DNA of 64,000 bases from Fimbriimonas sp. (GCA_029866005.1 JARXAE010000009.1:56328-120327); one strand, 5' to 3'; positions 35,047 to 43,753 are shown, counted from the stretch's first letter. The notes: a model not told the origin generated them from the letters alone. Made by a program: numbers and translations.

Positions 35047-36060
35047 CTACAGAATCAGCATCGAGTCCCCAAAACTAAGAAAACGATAGCGATTTTCGAC
35101 AGCTTCACGATACGCATCCAGAATGTTCTCACGTCCGGCCAAGGCGGAGATCATGAGAAGCATTGTGGTTTTCGGCAGGTGAAAATTGGTAAACATGCCA
35201 TCAAGCGCTCGGAACTTGTAGCCGGGAGTGATAAAAATTTTGGACTCTTGACGACCGGGCTCGATTTCTCCAGATGGATTGGCGAATGATTCGAGGGTTC
35301 TCACGGAAGTGGTACCCACAGCAATGAGTCTTCCCTTGCGTTTGTTGATCAGATGGGCAACATGCGGAAGTATTTCGCAGATTTCACCGTGCATTTGATG
35401 GTCAGTGACGTCGTCAGTTTGAACAGGTCGAAAGGTGTCGATCCCAACGTGAAGAGTGACCTCTGCAATTGAGACTCCTCTACTTTTGATTTGATCGAGG
35501 ATTTCAGGCGTGAAATGTAGTCCGGCGGTGGGGGCGGCGGCGGAGCCAGGGTGCTGGGCGACAACGGTTTGGTACCTCTCTCGGTCATCGAGGGTTTCTG
35601 TGATATAGGGCGGAAGCGGGACATTTCCGGCTTCGTCCATCGCCTGGTACAGATCAACTGGGGAACTGAACCTGATGTGACGGATGGCTTCGTCCCCTTG
35701 GCCAACGAACTCAGCCGACAGGATTGGGCTGATCATTATCGGATCGTTCGGTTTCAGTCTCTTAGCGGGTTTGACAAGACATTCGAAGACACCGGATTCC
35801 AACTCCTTGAGTGCGAGGATCTCGATCTTTGCGCCGGTGAGTTTCTCGCCGATGAACCGCCAGGCGTTGACGCGGGTGTTGTTCAGAACAAGGACATCTT
35901 CTGCTCCAAGGAGGTCAGTGCAGTCTCGGAAATTCAGATGCGCGACTTCGCCGGATGTTTTATCGAGGTGAAGAAGTCTCGATGCCGCGCGGTCGCTCAG
36001 CGGAGTTTGCGCAATGAGCTCATCAGGAAGGTGGTAATCGAAGTCGCTCAGGCGTACCAC
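35047..36060 (-). CDS. queA: S-adenosylmethionine:tRNA ribosyltransferase-isomerase
   Basis: A 337-residue QueA: N-terminal SDFDYHLPDELIAQTPL, VLNNTRVNAWRF, central TAGLHFTPEIL, HVGIDTFRPV, and C-terminal TNFHLPKTTMLLMISALAG. It transfers the ribosyl part of SAM to preQ1-modified tRNA in queuosine synthesis, with queD also in this window. The start is GTG at 36060, overlapping the stop of the upstream HAD gene by 13 bases, so the two are coupled. Confidence 0.97.
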   Translation of the reverse strand: MVRLSDFDYHLPDELIAQTPLSDRAASRLLHLDKTSGEVAHLNFRDCTDLLGAEDVLVLNNTRVNAWRFIGEKLTGAKIEILALKELESGVFECLVKPAKRLKPNDPIMISPILSAEFVGQGDEAIRHIRFSSPVDLYQAMDEAGNVPLPPYITETLDDRERYQTVVAQHPGSAAAPTAGLHFTPEILDQIKSRGVSIAEVTLHVGIDTFRPVQTDDVTDHQMHGEICEILPHVAHLINKRKGRLIAVGTTSVRTLESFANPSGEIEPGRQESKIFITPGYKFRALDGMFTNFHLPKTTMLLMISALAGRENILDAYREAVENRYRFLSFGDSMLIL

Positions 36061-36752
36061 TCGAATGCCTCCTTGAGTTGGTTAAGGCTTGTGATCACCG
36101 GCTTCTCTAACCTGAAATGAGCTCGATCAAGAAGGGCAACCGGAATGCCAGCCGATTTTGCTCCCTCAAGGTCATCAACACGATCATCACCCACATGGAA
36201 GCACTCGCTCGGAGACACCCCGAAGTGATCCAGAGCGATCTTGAAAAACTTTGGATCAGGCTTCTCAACACCGTGTTCCAGCGACGCAAACACTGCGTCA
36301 AACTCGCCACCAAGACCGTGTCCTTCCAGGCATTTATGCAAAGAGTGATCCCAATTACTCAGAACGGCGACCTTGATACCCATTTCCCGGATCTGTCGAA
36401 CAGTAGCAAGAGCGTCATCGAAAAGCTTAAACGTTTGCGATGGAGCCTGGAAAATCTCCTTCTCGCCGATCATGTGGAGTTCGAGAGGATCGCGATCTCT
36501 GATTCCAAGTACCCCCAGCCAATCCGCCACTTGTTGAACCCAAAACTCGCGCCAAGCCAAAAGGTCACGTCTCTGGTTGACCAACCAAAACTCGGGCAGT
36601 TTTGCAATGAAAAGCTCCAAATACTTCTCTGCTGCACCGCGCGGCAACACGATTCCTGCAATTCCCGCACACCTAACAGCAAACGTGTGCGGCTGCCAAT
36701 CCGTCCAGATCAGTGTATTTGCGCAGTCGAAAGTGACGAGCTTGGGTTGCAT
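36048..36752 (-). CDS. HAD superfamily hydrolase
   Basis: A 234-residue haloacid dehalogenase-like protein with cap domain. Motif I is FDCANTL: the nucleophile Asp is present, but the Asp usually two residues later is Ala, as in phosphonatase-type enzymes. Motif II SNWD, motif III Lys in VEKPDPKFF, motif IV GDDRVDD are intact. The changed acid residue suggests it may not be an ordinary phosphatase. It overlaps queA and starts at the ATG at 36752. Confidence 0.85.
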   Translation of the reverse strand: MQPKLVTFDCANTLIWTDWQPHTFAVRCAGIAGIVLPRGAAEKYLELFIAKLPEFWLVNQRRDLLAWREFWVQQVADWLGVLGIRDRDPLELHMIGEKEIFQAPSQTFKLFDDALATVRQIREMGIKVAVLSNWDHSLHKCLEGHGLGGEFDAVFASLEHGVEKPDPKFFKIALDHFGVSPSECFHVGDDRVDDLEGAKSAGIPVALLDRAHFRLEKPVITSLNQLKEAFEWYA

Positions 36753-36866
36753 ACGGGAAACATTTGGTCTTTTGACCTACCCTTAAAGTATGGGCGCAAC
36801 CGGGTTAAGGGTTGTGCGTATACATATCTGAAACAAGCGCAAACACGCTAAACTAGAGTCGGAAAC

Positions 36867-37568
36867 ATGAAAGCACTTAAATCTGCCGGTATTGCAATGA
36901 TGCTTCTCGCATCGGTCGCCCTCGCCACCCAAGATGGCGTCATCCTGAAATACACCCCGAAGAAGGGCGAAGTTCTGAAACTCAGAATCAAAGGCAACCT
37001 TCAAATTATGGGTACTGACGTTGTCGCTAACCTAGTGTCTCAATCGACCGTCAAAGAAGTTGCGGAAGACGGGTCATACACTGTAGAAGACAAGCAGCTC
37101 GGCGGCACCGCCAGCTTGGGCGGACAGGAGATGGAAATCCCTGAGACTCCAGGCAACACCGTTGTTCACAACGCCGATGGAACCGTGAAAGAGATTCGCG
37201 GAGACGATATCGGACCCGAGGCATACCGAGTCGCAGCACTCAACGCATGGAATTTCCCTAAGACCGCGATTAAGGTTGGCTCCAAGTGGAACGAAGAGTC
37301 CAAGGCTGACACCAACAAAGGAACCGTCGCTCTCAAGAAGGATTTCGAAGTCGTTGCCGAAGAGACCGTTGACGGTGTAGATACCCTTGTCATCAAGTCA
37401 AAGGTTGCGGAAGCATCAGGCGCTGAGCCAGCTTCGATCGAAGGCAAGATTTGGATCTCGAAGGCTGATTCTCAGCTTGTCAAGGCCGAGCAAAAGTGGT
37501 CCAACGTTCCAATGGCAGGAGCCCCAGGCCCGATCACGGGTAGCTTCGTCATCACCCGCGAGAAGTAA
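36867..37568 (+). CDS. Secreted protein of unknown function (paralogue 1)
   Basis: A 233-residue protein with a signal peptide (LKSAGIAMMLLASVALATQ) and a beta-rich body. It matches the next gene in layout: KYTPKKGEVLKL against REKHKEGSERTY, DGSYTVEDKQLGGT against DGSYEEEDTLLGGT, a GxKW motif (VGSKWNEES / AGHKWEFES) and a final GxVxIxR (TGSFVITRE / GKVKITVIR). So the two are duplicates. No named family; probably a periplasmic lipoprotein-like barrel. A perfect terminator follows. Confidence 0.75.
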   Translation: MKALKSAGIAMMLLASVALATQDGVILKYTPKKGEVLKLRIKGNLQIMGTDVVANLVSQSTVKEVAEDGSYTVEDKQLGGTASLGGQEMEIPETPGNTVVHNADGTVKEIRGDDIGPEAYRVAALNAWNFPKTAIKVGSKWNEESKADTNKGTVALKKDFEVVAEETVDGVDTLVIKSKVAEASGAEPASIEGKIWISKADSQLVKAEQKWSNVPMAGAPGPITGSFVITREK

Positions 37569-37588
37569 ACACTTCCTGCTTACACCTG

Positions 37589-37620
37589 AAAAGAGGCGGC
37601 AGTTGCCGCCTCTTTTCTGT
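37589..37620 (+). terminator. Intrinsic terminator after the first secreted paralogue
   Basis: A perfect 13-bp stem (AAAAGAGGCGGCA / TGCCGCCTCTTTT) with a 2-base GT between the arms, followed by a T-rich CTGTATTTT. It separates the two paralogues, so they are transcribed independently. Confidence 0.9.
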
Positions 37621-37686
37621 ATTTTGGTGGGCTGAAATCTGCGAAAGTTAGAAACTTTTGGGACGTTTCGCACGACACTATATGTC

Positions 37687-38367
37687 ATGGTCGCTTCGAA
37701 AGCCGTTCTCTTCCTCACTGTCGCTACCCTCGGCTTTGCGCCGTTGCAAGACAAAACATACAGCCTTCGCGAGAAGCACAAGGAAGGCTCCGAGCGGACC
37801 TACGAAATCGCCGTGAACTTCGAGGCAGAGGGGTTCACGATGGAGATGAAGTCAAAGAATCACTTCAAGATCACCAAGGTGAACGCCGATGGCTCCTACG
37901 AAGAAGAGGACACCCTTCTCGGCGGAACGATTAAGTTCAACGGCGAAGAGCAGGCAATTGACCCCGAAGACGCCAAGACTCACAAGTACGACAAAGACGG
38001 AAAGGAGATCAAAGAGGACAAAACCGACGAGGAAGAGGATCCTATTTCCACTCTCCTCGACTTACTCGATGGCTCTGACCCCGCCGAGGCCATCAAAGCG
38101 GGGCACAAGTGGGAGTTCGAATCCAAAGTCGGAAAGACAAAGTTTGAGTTCGTCGGTCCAGAGAAGCTGGAAGACATCGAAACTCTGAAGTCCACCTGCG
38201 AAGGCAAGTTCACTAAGGAAGGTTTCTCCGGAGACATGACCGCTACTTCCTGGGTCCGCGCCTCCGATGCCTCGCTGCAAAAGCTCGAACTCAAAACCGA
38301 AAACATGGTCCCCGGCGAAGGCGCCCCGGCTGGAAAGGTGAAAATTACCGTGATCCGGACTGAGTAA
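37687..38367 (+). CDS. Secreted protein of unknown function (paralogue 2)
   Basis: A 226-residue duplicate of the preceding secreted protein, with a signal peptide (to about residue 18) and an acidic low-complexity insert (about 101-118, many Asp/Glu/Lys). Shared GxKW and DGSY motifs mark the common fold. A CACTAT hexamer lies 5 nt before the ATG and no ribosome-binding site is seen. It is convergent with tdk, only 2 bases apart. Confidence 0.75.
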   Translation: MVASKAVLFLTVATLGFAPLQDKTYSLREKHKEGSERTYEIAVNFEAEGFTMEMKSKNHFKITKVNADGSYEEEDTLLGGTIKFNGEEQAIDPEDAKTHKYDKDGKEIKEDKTDEEEDPISTLLDLLDGSDPAEAIKAGHKWEFESKVGKTKFEFVGPEKLEDIETLKSTCEGKFTKEGFSGDMTATSWVRASDASLQKLELKTENMVPGEGAPAGKVKITVIRTE

Positions 38368-38369
38368 AA

Positions 38370-38948
38370 CTACTTCTTCTTTCCTTTCCGGATCTCGAAG
38401 CAGTTGCGGCACCGTGCCTCATAGCTCTCCGTTGCCCCGATCAGAACGATTGGGTCATCCCAGTGAGCGGGCTTTCCGTCGACCATTCGGTACGTATGGC
38501 TGGCCGGATTGCCGCACTTCATGCAGATTGCGCGGAGTTTGACGACTTCGTCCGCCGCCGCCAAAAGCGCCGGCATGGGACCGAAGGGCTGGCGCCTAAA
38601 ATCTTGGTCGAGACCGGCGACAATCACATCGACGCCTCGATCAGCCTGTTGAACCAGAAAATCCACGATCAAAGGCTCGAAGAACTGAACCTCTTCAATC
38701 AAGAGCACCTGGGTTTCCTTGTTGACCTTCGCCGTGAGTTCGGCCACGTTCACTGCAGTCTCTGCCTCGTGCTGAACTCCCATGTGGCTGACCACCATGG
38801 TTTTGTGATACCGGTCATCAATCGACGGCTTAAAAACCTGGACCTTCTTCTTGGCGTAAAGCGAGCGCCGCGCGAGCCGAATCAGCTCCTCGCTCTTGCC
38901 GGCATACATGCTTCCGCAGACGACTGTGAGTTTGCCGAGAGGACGCAT
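38370..38948 (-). CDS. tdk: Thymidine kinase
   Basis: A 192-residue type II thymidine kinase. The start at 38948 (MRPLGKLTVVCGSMYAGKSEEL) gives the P-loop near residue 15. Other motifs: FKPSIDDRY, VLLIEEVQFF, AGLDQDFRRQPFGP, and two CxxC pairs (CMKCG, CRNC) for structural zinc. It phosphorylates thymidine for salvage. It lies 19 bases after the C-terminal UvrA half-gene and may be co-transcribed with it. Confidence 0.95.
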   Translation of the reverse strand: MRPLGKLTVVCGSMYAGKSEELIRLARRSLYAKKKVQVFKPSIDDRYHKTMVVSHMGVQHEAETAVNVAELTAKVNKETQVLLIEEVQFFEPLIVDFLVQQADRGVDVIVAGLDQDFRRQPFGPMPALLAAADEVVKLRAICMKCGNPASHTYRMVDGKPAHWDDPIVLIGATESYEARCRNCFEIRKGKKK

Positions 38949-38967
38949 GGGGGAGAGGATACCGCCG

Positions 38968-39987
38968 TTAGTAGGCGTGACCTCGTTTCTTGAATATCTC
39001 CGCCAAAAACTTACCGGTATGGCTGCGCTCAACACGAGCAACTTGCTCCGGTGTGCCTACAGCAACGACTTCCCCACCGCCATTTCCACCTTCGGGGCCC
39101 ATGTCGATCAGCCAATCAGCCGTCTTTATGACATCGAGGTTGTGCTCGATCACGAGGACCGTATTGCCCTGATCAACCAGCCGATGGAGGACCATCAGCA
39201 AGCGCTTGACGTCGTCGAAGTGCAAGCCAGTTGTGGGTTCATCAAGGATGTACATGGTGTGGCCCATCGCCCGCTTGGATAGCTCGGTGGAGAGTTTCAC
39301 ACGTTGCGCCTCTCCACCCGAAAGAGTAGTCGCAGGCTGACCGAGGCGGATATATCCAAGCCCCACATCCAAAAGCGTATCGAGCTTCTTGTGAATCTTG
39401 GGGATCGGTTTGAAGAAGTCAACCGCTTCTTCAATCGTCATTTCGAGAACGTCCGCAATGGACTTCCCTTTGTACTTAACCTCCAGAGTTTCCCGGTTGT
39501 ACCGACGCCCTTTGCATATCTCGCACGGGACGTAGACGTCCGGCAGGAAGTGCATTTCGATCTTAAGTACTCCGTCGCCTTTGCACGACTCACACCGCCC
39601 GCCTTTCACATTAAAGCTAAACCGCCCCTGCTGATAACCCCGAATCTTGGAGTCTTGGGTCTTGCTGAACAGATCCCGGATCATGTCAAACGTTCCGGTA
39701 TAGGTCGCCGAGTTTGAGCGGGGAGTTCGGCCGATCGGGGACTGGTCGATGTCGATCACCTTATCAACGGCGTCCAGCCCCTCAATCGCATCATGAGGCT
39801 GCCAGGTCGAGCGCGTACCGTGTAGCTCAAACATCAAACGAGGGAAAAGTGTGTCCTGAATCAGGGTCGATTTCCCTGATCCCGACACCCCGGTCACGCA
39901 GACGAATAGTCCCAGCGGGATGTCCACATCCACCCCGCGCAGGTTGTGCCCGCGCGCATTTTTGACCCTGATCCACCCCTCAGACAT
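38968..39987 (-). CDS. uvrA: UvrA C-terminal half as a separate gene (second ATPase module)
   Basis: The 339-residue protein matches only the second half of a normal UvrA (about 940 residues): Walker [10 protein letters not shown] at the start, [12 protein letters not shown], the zinc module CESCKGDG...[12 protein letters not shown], signature [11 protein letters not shown], Walker [13 protein letters not shown] and [23 protein letters not shown]. All ATPase residues are intact. The matching first half is at 60920-62917. It has its own start and a promoter-like TTGACC-19-TAGACT. UvrA recognises DNA damage with UvrB for nucleotide excision repair. Confidence 0.93.
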   Translation of the reverse strand: MSEGWIRVKNARGHNLRGVDVDIPLGLFVCVTGVSGSGKSTLIQDTLFPRLMFELHGTRSTWQPHDAIEGLDAVDKVIDIDQSPIGRTPRSNSATYTGTFDMIRDLFSKTQDSKIRGYQQGRFSFNVKGGRCESCKGDGVLKIEMHFLPDVYVPCEICKGRRYNRETLEVKYKGKSIADVLEMTIEEAVDFFKPIPKIHKKLDTLLDVGLGYIRLGQPATTLSGGEAQRVKLSTELSKRAMGHTMYILDEPTTGLHFDDVKRLLMVLHRLVDQGNTVLVIEHNLDVIKTADWLIDMGPEGGNGGGEVVAVGTPEQVARVERSHTGKFLAEIFKKRGHAY

Positions 39988-39996
39988 GTAAACACA

Positions 39997-40027
39997 AGTC
40001 TACACGAAAGAGTTATCGAGAGGTCAA
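39997..40027 (-). promoter_or_regulatory. Promoter-like pair before the UvrA C-terminal half
   Basis: On the minus strand, TTGACC (40027-40022) and TAGACT (40002-39997) are 19 bases apart. The -10 ends 9 nt before the ATG at 39987 and no ribosome-binding site lies between. The pair overlaps the end of the xylanase gene. Confidence 0.5.
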
Positions 40028-41119
40028 GGCTTTTAGAATGTATTCAACAGCTGGCTTAGGGTTGTAGCTGGCATCCAGAATCGTCGCCGCGCCATTCTTG
40101 TTTCTTGAGAATCCTGGAATCCAGCTGTGCCGGTCGGTGATTCCCCAAAGGTTGATCCCCTTGCATCGTTTGCTCTTGAGAGCCATTTCAACAATCGCTC
40201 CAATCGTGGCACCTTGGGTTTCTAGGTCCTTAGGATTCTTCGGGACAAGTCCATAGTTCGGGTCGGAAGGTGGATACGTGACAGTCTCGACGGCATAGTC
40301 AAGCTCGGTGATCATCCAATCGTAGCCGTTTTTTTCGATCTTCTCAACGGTTTGGTAAAAGGCACTGCCTGGACCAACTTTTGCCCATGAGCCAATGTGA
40401 TACTGCAGCCCGATTCCATCAACCGGGCCGCCTTGTGAACGGATCCAATTGCACATCGCGATGGCATCATCCAGTTTTCGTCCACCGGCTTCGCAACCGT
40501 AATCGTTGTAATACAACTTGGCTTTAGGGTCGGCTTGCTTCGCCCATTTGAAGCATAAAGGGATAAATTCCATGCCGAGCTTTCGGAACCAAATGCTGGA
40601 TCGGACGTTGAACTGATTTCCGTTGGGCCCGTCGGAGATGATCTCGTTGATCACGTCCCAACTCGAGATTTTCCCCTTGTATCGGCCGGCAACGGTAAGG
40701 ATGTAGTTCTTGAGAAGCTCTCGAGTCTGGTCGGCAGTCAGTTCCTTTTCTTTCGCCAGCAGCCAACCCGGTGTCGTGTAGCCAGGCTCGTTGGGATAGC
40801 ACAGTACGTGTCCGCGAACCTTGATCTTGTTGCCTTGCGCCCAACCTTTCTTGCCAGGGGCTCCAAGAAGAAAATCTGGCTTCGAGAAGTCAATCTCGTT
40901 CATACCCTTCCACATCGCCGCTGGCTTCAGATCATTCTCAGGCTCGATCAGATTGACATGATCTTTCAGCGCTTGGACGTACTTGCCGCCATCGGCATTG
41001 TCCTTGATCAGATCGCTAACTACGCACGTCCCAAAGTCGAGTTTGCGTCGGTCAACGACCGGGCGAAGACCTTCTGCAGAAGGCTGAATGATGATGGCAA
41101 GAGCAAGCAACGTCGTCAT
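40013..41119 (-). CDS. Endo-1,4-beta-xylanase, family GH10
   Basis: A 368-residue GH10 enzyme with a short signal (MTTLLALAIIIQPSA). Motifs: ENDLKPAAMWKGMNE near the start of the barrel, RGHVLCYP with substrate-binding His, acid/base Glu in SSWDVINEI, YNDYG, and nucleophile Glu in MITELDY. It should cut internal beta-1,4 xylan bonds outside the cytoplasm. It lies in the same stretch as CE7 and SASA esterases. A -10-like TATAGT is 17 nt before the ATG. Confidence 0.95.
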   Translation of the reverse strand: MTTLLALAIIIQPSAEGLRPVVDRRKLDFGTCVVSDLIKDNADGGKYVQALKDHVNLIEPENDLKPAAMWKGMNEIDFSKPDFLLGAPGKKGWAQGNKIKVRGHVLCYPNEPGYTTPGWLLAKEKELTADQTRELLKNYILTVAGRYKGKISSWDVINEIISDGPNGNQFNVRSSIWFRKLGMEFIPLCFKWAKQADPKAKLYYNDYGCEAGGRKLDDAIAMCNWIRSQGGPVDGIGLQYHIGSWAKVGPGSAFYQTVEKIEKNGYDWMITELDYAVETVTYPPSDPNYGLVPKNPKDLETQGATIGAIVEMALKSKRCKGINLWGITDRHSWIPGFSRNKNGAATILDASYNPKPAVEYILKALTSR

Positions 41120-41195
41120 GATTTACCGTTAGACTTACTATACACCGAGTCACTCCAAGCCCAGCAAGAACGTAAGAGAGTTGAAAGAGCTCTCT

Positions 41196-42080
41196 CTACT
41201 GCTTGGCCCCGGAGTCGATCCAATTCTTGATCATCTCGATCTCTTCCGGAGTCATCTTTCCGCCGCCCTTCGGCATCCGTGGGTTTGGACCCGAAATCAC
41301 TTTGTAGAAGTTGCTGCTTGCGGAATCACCCGGCTTGACGATCCTGGAGAGTCCGGCGAAAGAATCGGTGGCCACGCCACCTTTGGAGTTACCGGAGTTA
41401 TGGCAGCCGTTGCAACGCTGGGTCGTGATTGTAGAGATATCGGCGTAGAGCACATCAGCAGCGACTGGCTTGGGTTCTTCCTTTTTGGCCGTTCCCGGAA
41501 CGAACGTGAACTCCTTAGCGTCCGGAGCGACCTTCATCGCGGCCACCGAGTTAGCGATGATGATGAGATCTCCACCCTTTCCATTTCGGCTGTAGCCTTT
41601 CGCAATTCCGTTGGTGGGGTCGATGTAAAGCGAGCCCGTATCGCCGCCGGCGATCTTAAATGCAAACTCCTCGAGCGAGGTTCCTCGAATCTGTTTCTTT
41701 CCTTTTGCCTGCCAGCCGCTGAGGTCCTTGGTGGCTTTCTCGTCGAAGAATCCGCTCCATGCCCATGTATCGGCATCCATCGCGGGAGCCAGAACCGCAG
41801 CACCTTCGGTGTAGGTGTTCTTCTTCTTGTCAAGCGTAAACAGAGTCTTGCCGTCGCTCAATTTGAGCATGGATGGCGACTCAATCTTGAACATGTTCGG
41901 CTTGCCATAAGTGAGACTAATCTTCTCGGCGCCGCCCGAAAGCCGCATCACACTGAACTCAACCTTGAGGCCCTTAGCAGCTTGCAGATTCTTGAAGTGG
42001 TTATCGACGGTGCTGGGCAAGGAGTTTTGGAGTCCAAGACCGAGAGTAGCGAGTGCGGCGAGAAAGGCAACTGATTTCAT
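41196..42080 (-). CDS. LolA-like domain fused to a planctomycete-type cytochrome c
   Basis: The 294-residue exported protein has a signal peptide (ATG at 42080; MKSVAFLAALATLGLGLQ), a beta-rich LolA/LolB-like part (about residues 20-195, with MFKIESPSMLKLSDGKTLFTLDKKKNTYTE-type strands) and a C-terminal single-heme domain: CNGCH near residue 223-227 and Met in RMPKGGGKMTPEEIEMIKNWIDSGA. Binding of heme through CxxCH is standard for c-type cytochromes. The fusion suggests lipid-like ligand binding coupled to redox, which is an inference. A second cytochrome, the DUF1592 protein, is at 5764-8100. Confidence 0.8.
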   Translation of the reverse strand: MKSVAFLAALATLGLGLQNSLPSTVDNHFKNLQAAKGLKVEFSVMRLSGGAEKISLTYGKPNMFKIESPSMLKLSDGKTLFTLDKKKNTYTEGAAVLAPAMDADTWAWSGFFDEKATKDLSGWQAKGKKQIRGTSLEEFAFKIAGGDTGSLYIDPTNGIAKGYSRNGKGGDLIIIANSVAAMKVAPDAKEFTFVPGTAKKEEPKPVAADVLYADISTITTQRCNGCHNSGNSKGGVATDSFAGLSRIVKPGDSASSNFYKVISGPNPRMPKGGGKMTPEEIEMIKNWIDSGAKQ

Positions 42081-42189
42081 GATGGCTTTTGCTATCTTAC
42101 AGCAAATTTGATGAGACTTGCGACGACTTGCGGTGTCCATGAAGATTGGTACAGATTTCTGGAAGAAGTGCTCAGTAAGCTCGAAGAAG

Positions 42190-42405
42190 ATGAAAGAATG
42201 GATTCAACTAACCCGTCCTAACTCCGCGGGCTCGCCCCCTCTCTCCGTATGCGTTGCCCACATTCGCGTTGTGCACGAATACGAGGTCGATCCTAAACAC
42301 ACCCGTGTTGAATTCGATCACGAGCATCACTTGTTGGTGCAGGAGTCGGTGAGTGAGGTGATGAGCCTAATTGAGGCATCCCGACACGACTCCGACGAGG
42401 AGTGA
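42190..42405 (+). CDS. FlbD-like small protein
   Basis: A 71-residue protein resembling flagellar FlbD: WIQLTRPN at the start, a hydrophobic strand around IRVV, and the ending HHLLVQESVSEVMSLI, which parallels the KYVVRESVDEVI ending of FlbD. The loop between is longer and more charged than usual, and no other flagellar gene is in the window. The ATG at 42190 is chosen to begin at the domain; an in-frame ATG at 42139 exists. It ends just before galT. Confidence 0.65.
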   Translation: MKEWIQLTRPNSAGSPPLSVCVAHIRVVHEYEVDPKHTRVEFDHEHHLLVQESVSEVMSLIEASRHDSDEE

Positions 42406-42414
42406 TCCGGCGGG

Positions 42415-42420
42415 TATACA
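42415..42420 (+). promoter_or_regulatory. -10-like TATACA directly before galT
   Basis: TATACA ends 7 nt before the GTG at 42428. The intervening AGGTAGGC contains a possible weak ribosome-binding site, so this case is less clear than others. Confidence 0.35.
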
Positions 42421-42427
42421 GGTAGGC

Positions 42428-43423
42428 GTGTTCGACCAGCCGCATCGCCGCTTTAACCCGTTGCTTGGCGAGTGGGTTCTGGTATCGCCACACCGAACTC
42501 AGCGGCCGTGGCAGGGTGCAGAAGAGACGGTGGTCGATGAACGACCTTCGTACGATCCAGGGTGCTATTTGTGCCCTGGCACCACTCGATCGAACGGAGA
42601 GGTCAATCCCGCTTATCCGTCGACATTCACGTTCAGGAATGATTTCTCGGCATTGCTTTCGGAGACTCCATTAGCGGCATCTATGGATGGGCTTTTCCAA
42701 GCTCGATCCGTTAAGGGTGAATGCCGGGTGATCTGTTTTTCGCCTCGCCATGATCTAACCCTGGCTCAGATGTCTCAACAAGAGCTCGAATCCGTGGTCG
42801 AGCTGTGGCATGACCAATTCGTCGAGCTTGGCGAAAAGTACGCTTGGGTGCAAGTCTTCGAGAATCGTGGAGGTGCAATGGGAGCTTCGAACCCGCATCC
42901 TCACGGGCAAGTTTGGGCATCAGCCCATGTTCCTTCACTTGTATCGCGCGAGCACGGATGGCAGCGAACCCACTTTGAGCAAAATGGCTCGGTCATGCTC
43001 TGCGACTACGTATTGGCAGAACTCGAGAAGAACGAGCGAATCGTCGCCGAAACCGAGCACTGGGTCTGGCTGGTTCCTTTCTGGGCAACTTGGCCCTACG
43101 AAGTCATGCTCCTGCCAAAGGCACATCGTTCTCGCTTTACCAACCTGACGCCCGAAGAAAAGTGGGACCTAGCTGCGATCCTCAGCATCGGGTTGAGGAA
43201 ATATGACGCGCTCTTCAACTGCTCCTTCCCCTATTCGATGGGTTGGCACGGAGCGCCGTTTGATGGAGAGCCGGGAGACCACTGGCAGTTGCATGCACAC
43301 TTCTACCCACCGCTGCTTCGCTCAGCCACGGTGAAAAAGTTTATGGTCGGATACGAGATGCTCAGTGAGTCGCAAAGGGACATCACCCCCGAGCAAGCCG
43401 CCGCGAAATTGCGATCACTCTAG
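42428..43423 (+). CDS. galT: Galactose-1-phosphate uridylyltransferase
   Basis: A 331-residue GalT: FDQPHRRFNPLLGEWVLVSPHR at the N-terminus, the zinc pair CYLCPG, the catalytic NPHPHGQ motif, and WPYEVMLLPKAHRSRF plus a final DHWQLHAHFYPPLLRS. It transfers UMP between UDP-glucose and galactose-1-phosphate (Leloir pathway). The GTG at 42428 is preferred to an upstream TTG at 42371, which lies inside the FlbD-like gene. No galK or galE is adjacent. Confidence 0.95.
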   Translation: MFDQPHRRFNPLLGEWVLVSPHRTQRPWQGAEETVVDERPSYDPGCYLCPGTTRSNGEVNPAYPSTFTFRNDFSALLSETPLAASMDGLFQARSVKGECRVICFSPRHDLTLAQMSQQELESVVELWHDQFVELGEKYAWVQVFENRGGAMGASNPHPHGQVWASAHVPSLVSREHGWQRTHFEQNGSVMLCDYVLAELEKNERIVAETEHWVWLVPFWATWPYEVMLLPKAHRSRFTNLTPEEKWDLAAILSIGLRKYDALFNCSFPYSMGWHGAPFDGEPGDHWQLHAHFYPPLLRSATVKKFMVGYEMLSESQRDITPEQAAAKLRSL

Positions 43424-43432
43424 ACTAATCGT

Positions 43433-43438
43433 TATACT
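43433..43438 (+). promoter_or_regulatory. -10-like TATACT directly before a small membrane-protein gene
   Basis: TATACT ends 6 nt before the ATG at 43445; TTGCGA lies 18 bases upstream of it (43409-43414). The 6 bases between are all pyrimidines, so no ribosome-binding site is possible: the clearest leaderless case in the window. Confidence 0.6.
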
Positions 43439-43444
43439 CTCCCC

Positions 43445-43702
43445 ATGCAACCAAGAGATTGGATGGGAGTCGTCGTTCGAGGGCTAGGTCTGTGGTTCAT
43501 ATTGCAAGGAATTCTGAGTTTCTTCAGTCTCGTGATGATGTCAATCCAAACCTCGCCAGACACCCAAGGTTGGACACCTAAAGACTACGTGCTATCGATC
43601 CTCATGTACGTCGGTGTTGGTCTGATAGCGATTGGGTGCGCAGAAGTGATCTGCGGATTGCTCTACCCAAAACGCGATCCCAAGTCTCCATCGGAGCCCT
43701 GA
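43445..43702 (+). CDS. Small membrane protein of unknown function
   Basis: An 85-residue protein with two membrane segments (about 8-30 and 48-70), a polar connecting loop and a charged C-terminus. No family recognised. It follows galT by about 20 bases but has its own promoter-like sequence. Confidence 0.65.
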   Translation: MQPRDWMGVVVRGLGLWFILQGILSFFSLVMMSIQTSPDTQGWTPKDYVLSILMYVGVGLIAIGCAEVICGLLYPKRDPKSPSEP

Positions 43703-43753
43703 GCCATCCGATGTCGCCTCCAAGCGACTGGTCTGGTTAGTTCACAATGAACT

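Noticed and set aside
42371..42427. Longer start (TTG) for galT
   Set aside because: It would lie inside the FlbD-like gene; the GTG at 42428 begins directly at the conserved GalT N-terminus.
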